A DNA stretch of 64,000 nucleotides, from assembly GCA_951804985.1 (NCBI GenBank), contig OX638131.1:52635078-52699077 (forward strand). The letters run 5' to 3'. Below are positions 10,838 through 20,556 of the stretch, one piece after another (positions within the stretch are counted from its first letter, which is position 1; each line of letters opens with the position of its first letter). A program made the translations under genes and the position numbers. The DNA is from Dryomyza anilis (taxonomy: Eukaryota > Arthropoda > Insecta > Diptera > Dryomyzidae). The notes beneath the pieces were generated by a model that did no database searches, was not told the DNA's origin, and was given only the letters and a program-made list of their open reading frames with translations.

Positions 10838-11104
10838 TTGGCATCACTTCCTGCTTTGCAGAAGTTCAAATTCTTGTTGAATAACAAAATCAACAATAGT
10901 AACCCAATCCTTCCTTTCCTACAAAATGAATTATCCCAGATACAATCCCACATAGAAAGAATTAAACCCACCATCAGGCGCAAAAGATCAATTGATATGA
11001 TCGGTACCGCTTGGAAGTGGATTTCGGGTAATCCCGACAATCATGATTTCAATATTATAAATGATAAAATTAACAATATTAATATATTACGAAACAACAC
11101 ATAA
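10838..11104 (+). pseudogene. Envelope N-terminal part with furin-type cleavage site (errantivirus-like)
   Basis: The open piece contains IRRKRSIDMIG, a dibasic furin-type site followed by a hydrophobic segment, then a Trp-rich WKWISGNP motif. This arrangement is typical of insect errantivirus envelope proteins related to baculovirus F proteins, which mediate membrane fusion. No signal peptide is visible, so the start is truncated or joined to pol by the deletion. Downstream sequence is broken, so no full envelope is encoded. Confidence 0.78.
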
Positions 11105-11786
11105 CGAAAAACAAATAATAATTAATAAAAATGTTATAGATCAAATAAACAATAAACAAAAGCAATGTTACAAATGTAATATTTAAATCACTGTTTAGTA
11201 ATAGCAATATTCAACAGGAAATTGCAATACATATTAAATTTAAATTACAATTACTCAAAGAGGAAACAATTAATATAGAATACGCAATTAATTGGGCGAA
11301 GGCCAATATCCTAAACTCCTACATATTGTCAAATATAGAAGTAAGTGAATTATTTGAGAACTAGCAGATATTGAAATAGCTTCCAATAATAAGATAATTA
11401 TATTTATAGTAAGCATTCCAATAACAAATAAAAAAATGTGTATTTCAAAACTATTAAAGCCAATAAAAAAGGGCGAAATGGTAAATAAAATTATTTATGA
11501 AAAAAATCTAATTTTTGAAAAAATAATTTACGGAATTATTGGAAATTGCAAAATTTATAATTATTTAACAATGTGTAAAAAGGAAGATGTAATAGATATA
11601 AGTAAAACCCTATGTATTCCAAATCTGCTGGTAAGCCAACCAGCCAGCTGTGCGAAAATTAATAACTTGAATGTTCCAACGGTCGAAAGCATCGTCCCAG
11701 GTATCCTGCTACTGAACCAATTTAATGGCACCATCGACATAAACCAGGAAGTGGTCAATCTCACTGGGTCATTCGTCATTCAATAA
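11105..11786 (+). pseudogene. Envelope middle region, degraded
   Basis: After several stops, an open piece at 11436-11786 carries Cys-containing segments (NYLTMCKKEDVID, SQPASCAKINNLNVPT) expected of the envelope ectodomain. It is in a different frame from the N-terminal piece. The assignment rests mainly on position between the cleavage region and the membrane anchor. Confidence 0.6.
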
Positions 11787-12167
11787 ACTAATGTAACCAT
11801 AACAGCAGACAATCAAACGTATCAATTCAATGAGGAAATCAGCTACAAACCATTACCTGCGATTCTGCAACTAGGATCCACGTTGGAAGAATTTGAAAAA
11901 TTTTTAATTATGAAAATTATGAATGAGCTCCATATCAACAACACCAAACATATTAAGAAATTAAGCATTGAAAATCAAAGGAATTTCATAACCAATATTA
12001 GATTATCAACTCTTCCGATTATCATAACAATAGCAATAATTGCTTTTCTTCTAAAAAAAGGAACAAAAATAGTAAAAATTACAAACATCATAGAAAATCA
12101 TGAAGTCGAACTTTCAACAATAACTCCCTCAGAACTAGGACCCCCAAAACCAGCAAGGATAAACTAG
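11787..12167 (+). pseudogene. Envelope C-terminus with transmembrane segment
   Basis: The piece from 11883 shows an alpha-helical stalk followed by a hydrophobic stretch, LPIIITIAIIAFLLKK, and a charged cytoplasmic tail. This is the expected membrane anchor of the envelope protein. The stop at 12165-12167 lies 39 bp before the LTR. Confidence 0.72.
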
Positions 12168-12194
12168 ATATCTTTTTATCCAACGAACGAATTT

Positions 12195-12205
12195 AAGGAT
12201 GGAGG
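12195..12205 (+). other. Polypurine tract of the errantivirus-like element
   Basis: AAGGATGGAGG directly precedes the LTR start and would prime plus-strand DNA synthesis. Confidence 0.7.
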
Positions 12206-12480
12206 AGTTAACAACATAAGTATTTAAACGCTTCGTAATGGAATTGCTGACGATGCGTCTACGGTTACACGCGCATCCGCTGTGTTACCCAAGACACGTG
12301 GAAGCGCGAGTCAGCAGTCACATCGTGGGAATTGGCTGATAAGCAGTTTTAAGAATAAGATAGGCTTTATAAGTTAAGAATATATTATTTGGCAGTCTTA
12401 AGTTTGTAACCAATAAACATCAGAGCAAAAGCTCTGATTGTCTTTTTTTTTAAATAAAGATAAGTTTAAATTAATTTAAC
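12206..12480 (+). repeat. 3' LTR of the errantivirus-like element
   Basis: The sequence begins AGTTAACAAC, the start typical of gypsy-group errantivirus LTRs, directly after the polypurine tract. An AATAAA lies near 12412. The right edge is uncertain because Penelope-like sequence begins at about 12484 and no second LTR is available for comparison. Confidence 0.65.
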
Positions 12481-12483
12481 TTA

Positions 12484-13016
12484 TACACACAAAAAAGAGG
12501 AATGCCAATGGGATCAGCGGCATCGCCGGTTATAGCGAATATAATTATGGAGGAACTACTAGACAACTAAATCGATGCACTGGAGACAAAACCAAGATTA
12601 ATGACTAAATACGTAGATGACCTGTTCGCAATTATAAAAATTGACAAAATAGATGAGACACTTAACATTTTAAACAAATTCCACAGAAACATAAAATTTA
12701 CGAAAGAAGAAGAACATAATAGAAGATTAGCATATTTGGACACAGTGGTTATACGAAACCAGAACAAATTAATTATTGACTGGTACCAAAAACCGATGGC
12801 CTCAGGACGATTAATAAACTTTACATCCAAACACCCTAAAAGAATAATTTACAACACAGCCAAAAATTTTATAAGGAGAGTTTTAAATATCAGCGACAAA
12901 GAATTTCACCATGACAATACAAAAAAGATCAGGACTATATTATATAAAAGGACGACGGACAACTTAATTGCTAATTATTATAAATCGGGAACACAAAAAC
13001 CGGAGGAGAAAAACAG
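12484..13016 (+). pseudogene. Penelope-like reverse transcriptase fragment (copy 0)
   Basis: The fragment starts at KRGMPMGSAASPVIA and includes TKYVDDLFAII (catalytic YVDD), the FTKEEEHNRRLAYLDTVV segment and KPMASGRLINFTSKHP, all characteristic of Penelope-like RTs. It is nearly the same sequence as 27910-28280 and 29600-30130. It lacks a dozen bases near 12949 that are present in 29591-31716, and it stops at EEK before the nuclease domain. A stop (TAA) also replaces a codon at about 12568. Confidence 0.85.
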
Positions 13017-13439
13017 AGACAACAGTGAAAACTCAGACAGCAAAAATACCGCACCGTGTTATAATTTGTTCGTCAAATATTTAAAAACAATTTTGTGAAA
13101 CATATATGTTATTATAAAAAAATTGTGTAAGTCCTAAAAACTGTGATATTGTACCCGTTATTTTATTCATAAATGTATATTTCTTCCTACAACAGTAGTT
13201 CCTGATGATGACTTTAATACAATTTTTACAAACATACATAAGATCTGGAGTAATGCCGAACTTTATACAAAACACAACGCAGAAGGTAAAAACGATTTTT
13301 AAAGCCACCAATAAAATAACACAGAGACAGACAAAATCACTATTACTACTTAATTTATTAATAACACAAAACCACTAAAACAAAACACAACACAACAGAA
13401 TTAAAAGAAATTACAACAACTATAAGAACATATTTAAAC
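13017..13439 (+). other. Junction and likely 5' untranslated region of the next Penelope-like copy
   Basis: Sequence after 13016 no longer matches the RT of the other copies and precedes the RT N-terminus at 13440, so it is probably the 5' region of a head-to-tail copy. A short stretch (CAAATATTTAAAAACAATTTTG) runs into non-coding DNA. I saw no hammerhead ribozyme core. Confidence 0.4.
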
Positions 13440-14285
13440 GAAGAAGAATCAAATCTTCTCTTTGACAGCGAAAATTTAACTAGACGCACAAAAATCACTC
13501 AAATTAAAAGAACTACAAAGAAAAGAAATAAACATAAAGAAAAACACCGACTGGTTCATAAACAAAACAAAATACCCACCGACATTGAGTGGCTGTTGTC
13601 ATTGGGACCAAAGCACGCGTTGCCAACAACACAAAAACAATTCCCTTTATTTAAGTGCATAGCAGAAGGTGAAGACTGCATACAGACAGTGGAAAGAGGA
13701 GAACAACAAGAAATAGCAAGAACAAAATTCACTACACTACTTGACGGACACATAAACAAGATGAGAATATACGACAGAGACAGGTTCATGCTAGATACAG
13801 TGCAGGCGACAAAATTATTCCTTAAGCAAAATAATAATATTAAAATATTAAATGCTGACAAAGGAAATATAACTGTCGCAATGAATAAGACAGACTATGA
13901 AAAAAGAATGCGAATTATGCTAAGGGACATTTCAACATACAAATGAATTAAACGGGACCCTATATCTTCTTTACAACAAAAAAACAACGAACTAGTGGAA
14001 ACATTATTTACGCATAAAATTATAACAACGCAGGATAAACGAAGATTAACAACAAATACCGCAAAAACACCCAGGATATATGGACTACCAAAAATACACA
14101 AAGAAAACATGCCCCTCAGACCAATTTGTTCCTCAATAAATGCTCCATCGTACGGACTTTGCAAATATATTATAACTATTATAAAGAACTTGACAATATA
14201 AACAACTCAATAGAAACAAACAAAGAATAAATGACAGCTATGTATACGTCGATGATATACGTCATTTGACGTGGTTTCCCTATTC
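13440..14285 (+). pseudogene. Penelope-like RT N-terminal half, left of family 3 insertion
   Basis: Recognisable Penelope blocks are SLGPKHALPTTQKQFPLF, ILNADKGNITVAMNKTDYEK and TPRIYGLPKIHKENMPLRPI, followed by the start of the DVVSLFP catalytic motif at the right edge. Frame changes occur near 13590 and 13945 and stops near 14200. The motif is cut at 14285-14289 by the family 3 LTR element and continues in phase at 27766 once one CCAA copy is ignored. This copy is therefore older than the insertion. Confidence 0.88.
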
Positions 14286-14289
14286 CCAA
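14286..14289. repeat. Left target-site duplication of family 3 (CCAA)
   Basis: CCAA abuts the LTR start TGTTGT and matches 27762-27765. Removing one copy keeps the Penelope RT frame. Confidence 0.85.
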
Positions 14290-14897
14290 TGTTGTATTTT
14301 AAAAGGTCCTTCCACTAGGACTTTAACTTGATCCTGTTTATACTTACTGAGTCCTTTTTACTTTCTTTATATTATTTAAAACAACCGGGTCTTTTTTACT
14401 TCAAGACACTTTATTTCGCTTTAAAAGTTGGTTACACTTATACTTAACACTTATTTGTAGACAGTTCAGCTTATCGAAAACAATTGATTCTTAGTCTATA
14501 CTTAACTTCTACTTAACACCTCGTATTCTTATAATTTCACAATAAATTGAGTAATTTCATCATGCTAAAATAACTTAGTCAGCGTATTTATAATTTCACA
14601 ATAAATTGAGTACTTTCATCATTCAAAAATAACTAAGTCAGCATTTATTTGTATGATCTGAGTGACCTATTTAACGTGGGCGTGTATACCTGTGCTATGT
14701 TAAGCGGTGTGCGCCAATACAATTAAATGCTGTTTGTGTTTAACATGCATAATGCTTAACCCTAAAAGTATGCCATAAAGAAAAATATACTGGTTATGTT
14801 ATATTGTGGATCATAAGCACGCTGTAAGTTCCACGATTATGATACACAACAGTGGATCATATGTAAGCAGTGAACTCTACGATTATGATACATAACA
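14290..14897 (-). repeat. 3' LTR of family 3
   Basis: The 608-bp LTR has TGTTGT...CATAACA termini as written on the plus strand. It is essentially identical to 27154-27761. Internally it has a duplicated block of about 62 bp (TATAATTTCACAATAAATTG, twice) and a shorter duplicated block (TGGATCATA...GATTATGATACA, twice), either of which could be regulatory. Confidence 0.92.
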
Positions 14898-14912
14898 TAC
14901 CTCCCCCCTTAT
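14898..14912 (-). other. Polypurine tract of family 3
   Basis: On the minus strand AAGGGGGGAGGTA abuts the 3' LTR. It would be the plus-strand primer. Confidence 0.75.
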
Positions 14913-15142
14913 TGAAAAAAAAAAATTATTATTATTAAGAAGAATAATAGTTTTTTTTTTTCTTTTGTATTATTTTAATTATTTCTGAAGAGAAAATTAT
15001 TATTAATAAGAATAATAGTTTTTTTCTTTTAACATTGTTTTATGTGGTATAAATTACGTTAAGTTCTATTAGTTATGAAGTTATAATCTTTACTTATATA
15101 ATATTTAATGGATATTAGTAAATTAAGGGTTGTAATTTCCAG

Positions 15143-15557
15143 TTATATATAATAAAAACCTGGTCCCGATGTTTTCGTTGCTGACTGCTGCTGTTCTGCG
15201 GTAGTGTGATGCGTTGTTGTTGTTTCTGACGTATTGGCTTCTATTTCATGTGACTTCGTTCGTTGTGTTGCTATTGGTGTTGTGGTGTTTGGTTCCTGCG
15301 TTGTTGATTTCCGCAATGACCCGATTTTTTCGAGTGGCGATTTCTTGTTGGGAAATGTATTTGACACCATTTCAAGGTTTTCCTTAGCCGCTTCTACATC
15401 TATTGTTGCTATTGGTGATTTATTTGTATTAAATTCATCGGCTTTTATTGTTGCTTTATTTTTTATTATCCAGTAGTAATGTATGTATAATACATATGCT
15501 GCTATTATTATTATTAATATCAGCATTAATATGCCGTAAGACATACCGGTTTTCGAT
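15143..15557 (-). pseudogene. Envelope C-terminal tail, family 3 (second copy of a duplicated segment)
   Basis: This piece repeats the membrane anchor (ILMLILIIIIAAYVLYIHYY) and tail, then adds the true C-terminus, a Thr-rich stretch ending GPGFYYI. The 325-bp unit 15233-15557 is a tandem copy of 15558-15882. Because 325 is not divisible by three, the upstream env frame does not connect to this tail. Confidence 0.75.
15233..15557. repeat. 325-bp tandem duplication in env, copy 1
   Basis: Identical or nearly so to 15558-15882, from ATTGGCTTCTATTTC to CGGTTTTCGAT. Confidence 0.92.
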
Positions 15558-15882
15558 ATTGGCTTCTATTTCATGTGACTTCGTTCGTTGTGTTGCTATT
15601 GGTGTTGTGGTGTTTGGTTCCTGCGTTGTTGATTTCCGCAATGACCCGATTTTTTCGAGTGGCGATTTCTTGTTGGGAAATGTATTTGACACCATTTCAA
15701 GGTTTTCCTTAGCCGCTTCTACATCTATTGTTGCTATTGGTGATTTATTTGTATTAAATTCATCGGCTTTTATTGTTGCTTTATTTTTTATTATCCAGTA
15801 GTAATGTATGTATAATACATATGCTGCTATTATTATTATTAATATCAGCATTAATATGCCGTAAGACATACCGGTTTTCGAT
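15558..15882. repeat. 325-bp tandem duplication in env, copy 2
   Basis: Adjacent to copy 1 in the same orientation. The copy on this side is continuous with the rest of env. Confidence 0.92.
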
Positions 15883-16409
15883 ATTTCATTTTGACGATTA
15901 AGTAATTCTTTGCGTTCCTGGTTATCAGTTAATTGTAGTAATATTTCGTCGAAATCACGATGCCCATATCTTAATGCTGATCTTATTTTGCTGTGATCTG
16001 ACACCAAGATCGGTAACGATGTTTGTGATATATTTGAATATGGTAATGATGACCAATTGCCTTGTAAATTTTCTATCATAACCGTATGTTCTTCCTTCTT
16101 GTATGTTATATTCCTAATGCTTTGATGTGTAAACTCGTATGGCAGTATCATTTCTTTGTTGTGTATGTTGCAAGCTTCATTTATGGACAACCAACCCAGG
16201 CCGGATAGTGTCAATGTGGCTATATTTGACCCACAAACTGCTTCGAAAAAGGCTGGTGTATTGAATTTATACAACCATGTGTTTGGTGTCCATAGTTTAA
16301 CTACTAGGCCAGAACTCCTTTTGATTGCAACATGTTCACAGGTATCTTTAATATCTGTTCTGTGTTGAATCAGCGCGACTTCACATAGTGTGTTGCTAGT
16401 TGTTAGCAT
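15558..16409 (-). pseudogene. Envelope C-terminal half with membrane anchor, family 3
   Basis: The open frame holds a Cys-containing ectodomain (NTLCEVALI, DTCEHVAIK, FFEAVCGSN, NEACNIHN), a long helical stalk with QLTDNQERKELLNRQNEI, then a strongly hydrophobic anchor (ILMLILIIIIAAYVLY) and a Lys-rich tail. This matches the membrane-proximal subunit of an insect retrovirus envelope. It is interrupted upstream by the insertion at 16410-16665 and downstream by the out-of-frame 325-bp duplication. Confidence 0.8.
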
Positions 16410-16665
16410 GGTTCCTGTCTGTCTGTTTGTTCCAGCATCACGACTAAACCGCTGAACCGATTTAACTGAAATGTTGCACCAGGATACTATGGAGTCCGGA
16501 GGGTGTCATAGGCTATATATGGGCTGTATTGGACAAAGGGGCGTGGTAACTCCCATACAACCTAAACATTCCAAACGACATAACTCAGCACAAACACAAG
16601 CTAAAAAGATGAAACAAAAAACGCAAATACAAAAAAAATATACAAAAGCAACCACACCACATTAA
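16410..16665. mobile_element. Unclassified insertion in family 3 env
   Basis: The env reading stops at EINVVW (minus strand, about 16660) and resumes at MLTTSNTL (16409). The 250 bp between have no env character and contain CTGTCTGTCTGTTTG and GCTGAACCGATTTAAC, motifs of the kind seen in short dispersed repeats. Termini and target duplication were not resolved, so the family is unknown. Confidence 0.5.
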
Positions 16666-17311
16666 TTTCTGTAATTTCTTTGTCCGTATGTTGGCTAACC
16701 AAAATGCATTTGCTGTGATCTTCGTTCGTTAGACCTATGTATTTGCTCCGGTCTTCTGCTTCTGATATGTAGTCATATGTTGTTTTAACCAATGCATCCC
16801 ATTCTTAATTAATATTTGTGGGTATTCGGTAAATTCTATATAATGTGAACAACAAATCATCAGGTAGTGGTGTCTTGATGACTATTATTAAGCCGTCTGT
16901 GTCTGGGAAAACTCGTACTGTTGATGCACGGTGCATTTCGAATGATTTTTTTATGAACCACTTCGCCTTTCCTCTTAACGTGAGGCTAGTCAGCATTTCA
17001 TCTAACTCGCTCTGGTCTATAATTGTCGGGTGTAATCGTCCCTTGTATAGATCATCTATGATTGCCATTTCCATCAGCTGTTGTCCTTGAATTTCGATTA
17101 GGTTTGCATTAATTGTAGATTGAATTTCCAAGGTATCCATCATGAATAGTAAATGACTAACTTGTTGGTTTATTTTTTCATTTATGTATTTTTGTGTTCT
17201 TATTGTTATGTTTAACACATTTTGCAGATTTTCGACTTCCTTCAAGGAATTCAGTAAGGGTTCTGCTATCTTGTTATAATTTGATGAAATCACCGTAATT
17301 TGTCTTTTCAT
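16666..17311 (-). pseudogene. Envelope middle region, family 3
   Basis: The main open piece (16805-17311) is helical and contains LNITIRTQKYINEKINQQVS and IIDDLYKGRLHPTIID. It is followed after a frame break by DYISEAEDRSKYIGLTNEDH. The coiled-coil-like segment just downstream of the fusion region is usual for class I fusion proteins of this type. Stops near 17330 and 16800 separate it from the neighbouring env pieces. Confidence 0.7.
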
Positions 17312-17329
17312 TATTTCGTATGTTTTATG

Positions 17330-17797
17330 TTAATTTGCATCAATATTATTCAGGTGTTTATAGATAGTTTCTCTTTCATTATTGTCCATCAGTCCAAAAT
17401 CCCAGTTGAGTCCTTCGCCAATGAAATTGAGTGATCTCTTTTGTCGGTTACTATTTATTGCGCGCTTAATTATTTCTTCATTTTTCTGTAGTGTGGCTAT
17501 TATTGCCGTGGTCTCCCGTGTTACTGCTATACATGATCTTTTTATGCTGGGTCCGTTTACATTGGTGCTCATTTGTTCGCACATTGTGTTTGCCTTGATT
17601 ATGTATTTGTTTGTCAGCTCCAGGAAATCGTTCAGCTGTAGCGGTTTAAACTTGGCTACTATCGTCCATTCATCATTGTAGAACAAAGCATCAGTTGTCT
17701 TCTCAAAGAATAATCTTGTATCATTAATTGATGTCTGTGTGATGTTGACTGCTTCATTGGCTGCCAGCATCAGGACCAGTGTGACAATTCTAATCAT
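17330..17797 (-). pseudogene. Envelope N-terminus with signal peptide and cleavage site, family 3
   Basis: The start at 17797 gives a hydrophobic signal-like leader (MIRIVTLVLMLAANEA), followed by a surface domain and the motif NRQKRSLNFIGEGLNW. That is a furin-type RxKR site and a fusion-peptide-like segment as in insect F-like envelopes. Two Cys (NTMCEQM, KRSCIAV) precede the site. The ORF ends at 17330, 19 bp short of the next env piece, so a frame lesion is present. Confidence 0.8.
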
Positions 17798-19030
17798 TAT
17801 ATTGGTTTCGCTCTTTATTGCCTATCGTAAAGAGAAAGAGAAGAAATTCCATTTTTTTTTTCTTATAAATATTTCTTATTTTACCTTAATACATCCTGTT
17901 AAGGCTATGGCCATAATTATACCTTAATTAGTTATAATAGTGAATTTACATATGTGTCAACATGTACTATATGATTTTGTTTAGAAACATATATGTTTGG
18001 ATATGTTTCTGCATTTTTTCAATACAAATTGTTTTATTTAGAGTCCCAGTAGTACATGGTTAAATACTAGTCATATTCAACAATACTTAGCTATTTACTC
18101 ATGCACCAACTAATATTTTTTTTTTAAGTATTAAGAAATAAGCGCGCGCGACTTCTTAGCATTACATTAATGTATTTGCTATATTAAGTTGTTAAATATT
18201 TAATTTTGTACATCTCAATTGTTCTTATTTATTTTCATTACCGTGTAATGATGAATTTAAAACGTTTGTTAGTTTGTTAGTTTCATGAATGAAAATTGTG
18301 TTAATGATAAAAAATACTAGGCAGTTTTGTCGCTGCACTACCGTATCTCGTTTCAGTTCCAGAACGTTAGTGGCTTCTGCCTGTAAAGTGCTGAAGTGCA
18401 TTTAATCGATTGGTATATGAATATATTCAAGCCTTCTATATTTTAATATGAGCTGGGAGCATTGTGCTCTGTGTGCAATGAACTTGTTTGTTTAGAATGC
18501 CATTGATATAGGTACTGACCTATCGCAATTTTATGCTTCACAAATAATTTTGATTTTGTTATCTAATTAATTTTAGTCCATAATTCAATGCTAGTTACAT
18601 AGCTATCGATTCATGTACGGATTAGTTTATCCTACATTTATTTTAAACCTGGGAACAGTCTTTATGCTCATTGTTCATCATTGTGACCTAGTGTTTTTTT
18701 TTTAGCTCCGCCCGCTGGAGGTTGGTTGCTGTATTAACAACTCCTAGTCTTTATTTTATTGTTCTCTCTTCTCTGTAAAAATGAGTAGCGCCCCCGATCA
18801 GAAACCTTTACCTTTAAATTAAATTGATTAATTTGCGATTTTTACACGGCATTGTTTTTGTATGTTACTTCGTACTCGTTCTTTATTTTTCTTTTACGTT
18901 GCCTCTCCTCTGTAAAAATGAGTAGCGCCCCCGATCAGAAACCCATACTTTCAACTAAACTGATTACTTAGCAATCTTTCATAAATTTGTTCTTGGATTT
19001 TTGTGGAATCCTTTTATTGATTATGTTGCA
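17798..19030. other. Spacer between env and the opposite-strand gene, with a duplicated motif
   Basis: AT-rich sequence with no env or pol motif. A block containing CTCTGTAAAAATGAGTAGCG and CCCCCGATCAGAAACC occurs at about 18772 and again about 137 bp later. On the plus strand each copy has an ATG (18781 and 18918) opening a short ORF. On the minus strand each copy reads CTCATTTTTACAG, like a 3' splice site. Either could be functional; neither is shown. Confidence 0.45.
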
Positions 19031-19039
19031 ATTTATTAG

Positions 19040-19047
19040 TATATAAG
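19040..19047 (+). promoter_or_regulatory. TATA box of the opposite-strand gene
   Basis: TATATAAG lies 55 bp before the ATG at 19095. A TTCAGAA initiator-like sequence lies at about 19074, close to 30 bp downstream, giving a very short 5' leader. Confidence 0.5.
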
Positions 19048-19094
19048 ATCTAAAACAAGTGTAACCAAAGTAATTCAGAAAGTAAAAAAAAAAA

Positions 19095-20107
19095 ATGTCT
19101 TCGTTTGCTTTGAATTCCATCTCCTCCGCAGAAATCCTTCAGGATTTGCCGAATTCGGCCTTCCTGCAGGTATTTGAAGAGGAGATGCAATTTCTCCTGG
19201 AGGAAACCCAGGAGTCAGTAGAGGGTGAGTTAATGGATAAGATCTTTTCATATTAAAATGAAAATGATATTTTAAATGTTCTAAATTTTTCTTGTCTCTA
19301 ATAATTTAATTTGTTATATAATATTTTTTTTTTTTTATGTATTAAAGGCATTGACCAAAACAGCGAGCACCTTCTATCTTTGCGACCCGGACCGGATGGC
19401 AACTCTGAGGATCAACAGGGCCATATTCCTTACGTCAGTTATTCGGGGAGCAGTAGTTATAACTCTAGCTGCTATGGTGAAGATTTTTCGGCCAGTGAAA
19501 TGGCTGAATCCCCCTATTACGGTGACTCTGGAGTTGGTAGCGGTTTTAGTGAAGGTTCTCTGGACAGCAGTAACAACGAAGAACGGGCCCCTACTACGGT
19601 GCCTATGGAGTTGGTAGCGGTTTTAGTGAAGGTTCTCTGGACAGCAGTAACAACGAAGAATGGGCCCCCTACTACGGTGCCTATGGAGTTGGTAGCGGTT
19701 TTAGTGAATGTTCTCTGGACAGCAGTAACAACGAAGAATGGGCTCCCTACTACGGTGCCTATGGAGTTGGTAGCGGTTTTAGTGAAGGTTCTCTGGACGA
19801 AGGATATTGTAGCGCCTCTTCGTGGGGTTATCGTAAACCCTCGAAGAGTGGAGGTGCGCTAGCCCAAGCGCTAACGAAATATCAAGATGCCTTTGTCACT
19901 GAATGCTGGGATGCGGCGCATCTGGTAGATGGCTTGGATGAGACAATCCGTTGTCTCAATCAGCCCTACTCTCCGGAAGTGGCTGTCTGGGCTCGCGCTC
20001 AGATGGCCACGATACAAGCATACTGTGAAATATTTGGGTATTCTCCACCATTCATCGACCCTTTGGTCGATGAGCTGGTGGGTTTACTCAGTTCCCAAAA
20101 AAAATAA
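19095..20107 (+). CDS. Two-exon gene of unknown function on the opposite strand of family 3
   Basis: Exon 1 (19095-19224) encodes an acidic N-terminus starting MSSFALNSISSAEIL. The next bases are GTGAGT, and a poly-T tract followed by ATTAAAG ends the intron at 19348. Exon 2 continues in the same codon phase (phase 1) and runs to a stop at 20105-20107. Its centre has a 26-residue Gly/Ser/Tyr-rich repeat. Its C-terminus (ALAQALTKYQDAFVTECWDA to DELVGLLSSQKK) looks globular and helical. A one-base deficit in a C-run of the first repeat unit (near 19589) breaks the frame of exon 2, so this copy is a pseudogene unless that is a sequence error. I recognise no family. TATA, splice sites and downstream AATAAA support a real gene. 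Confidence 0.6.
19225..19348 (+). other. Putative spliceosomal intron of the opposite-strand gene
   Basis: The 124-bp segment begins GTGAGT and ends with a long T tract and AAAG. CTAATAAT-like branch-point text precedes the tract. Without splicing, exon 1 would end at a TAA after 53 codons. Within it, AAAATGAAAATGATATTTTA also occurs in the family 3 leader repeats (about 26812), tying this gene to the element. Confidence 0.6.
19541..19800 (+). repeat. 78-bp coding tandem repeat in the opposite-strand gene
   Basis: Units start with CGGTTTTAGTGAAGG at 19541, 19618, 19696 and 19774, with spacings of 77, 78 and 78 bp. The encoded repeat contains GSGFSEGSLDSSNNEE. The single 77-bp unit causes the frame break. 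Confidence 0.92.
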
Positions 20108-20112
20108 AAAAA

Positions 20113-20450
20113 AACAATAACTTGTAATAATTTTTATAAATGAATAAAAAAAAATATATATTTTAAAATATATTGCTTTTGTCTTATTATTTCATCAAAA
20201 TTAGGTGTTCTCTTTTCCAGAAAAACAAATTATATTTTATTTGTCAGTACATAAAACTGCTAGTCAACACATGGCTATTAAAATAAAAATAAGAACAATA
20301 ACTTGTAATACTTATTATAAATGAATAAAATACATCTATATATTTTAAAATATATTGCTTTTGTCTTATTATTTCATCAAAATTAGGTGTTCTTTTTTTT
20401 CAGAAAAAAAAATATTTTTATTTGTCAGTATATAAAACACTGCTAGGCCT
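20113..20450 (+). repeat. Direct repeat (182-bp spacing) with poly(A) signals after the opposite-strand gene
   Basis: Two copies of about 150 bp start AACAATAACTTGTAATA at 20113 and 20295. Each includes AAATGAATAAA, a usable poly(A) signal on the plus strand, and ATTGCTTTTGTCTTATTATT. They follow the stop codon closely. Confidence 0.82.
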
Positions 20451-20556
20451 TCTGAACATGTAATACTTAGCTACTCTGTCCTGCGCTAACTATTTGACTT
20501 TATTTCAATGATGTTAAAAATTATTGGTTCTTGTTGCAGTCAGCGTTTATTTAATT

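Larger units (their letters stand above)
8925..12480 (+). mobile_element. 5'-truncated errantivirus-like element (gypsy/17.6 type) with env and 3' LTR
   Basis: The element starts abruptly in reverse transcriptase and continues through RNase H, an env gene with a furin-type cleavage site and transmembrane anchor, a purine-rich tract and a 3' LTR. Gag, protease, integrase and the 5' LTR are missing. Many stops and frame changes and an internal 261-bp duplication show an old, dead insect endogenous retrovirus copy. The call rests on the RT motifs, the env cleavage region and the AGTTAAC LTR start. Confidence 0.8.

Noticed and set aside
15234..15476. Plus-strand ORFs in the env duplication
   Set aside because: They are antisense shadows of the Thr/Lys-rich env tail and repeat only because the 325-bp segment is duplicated.
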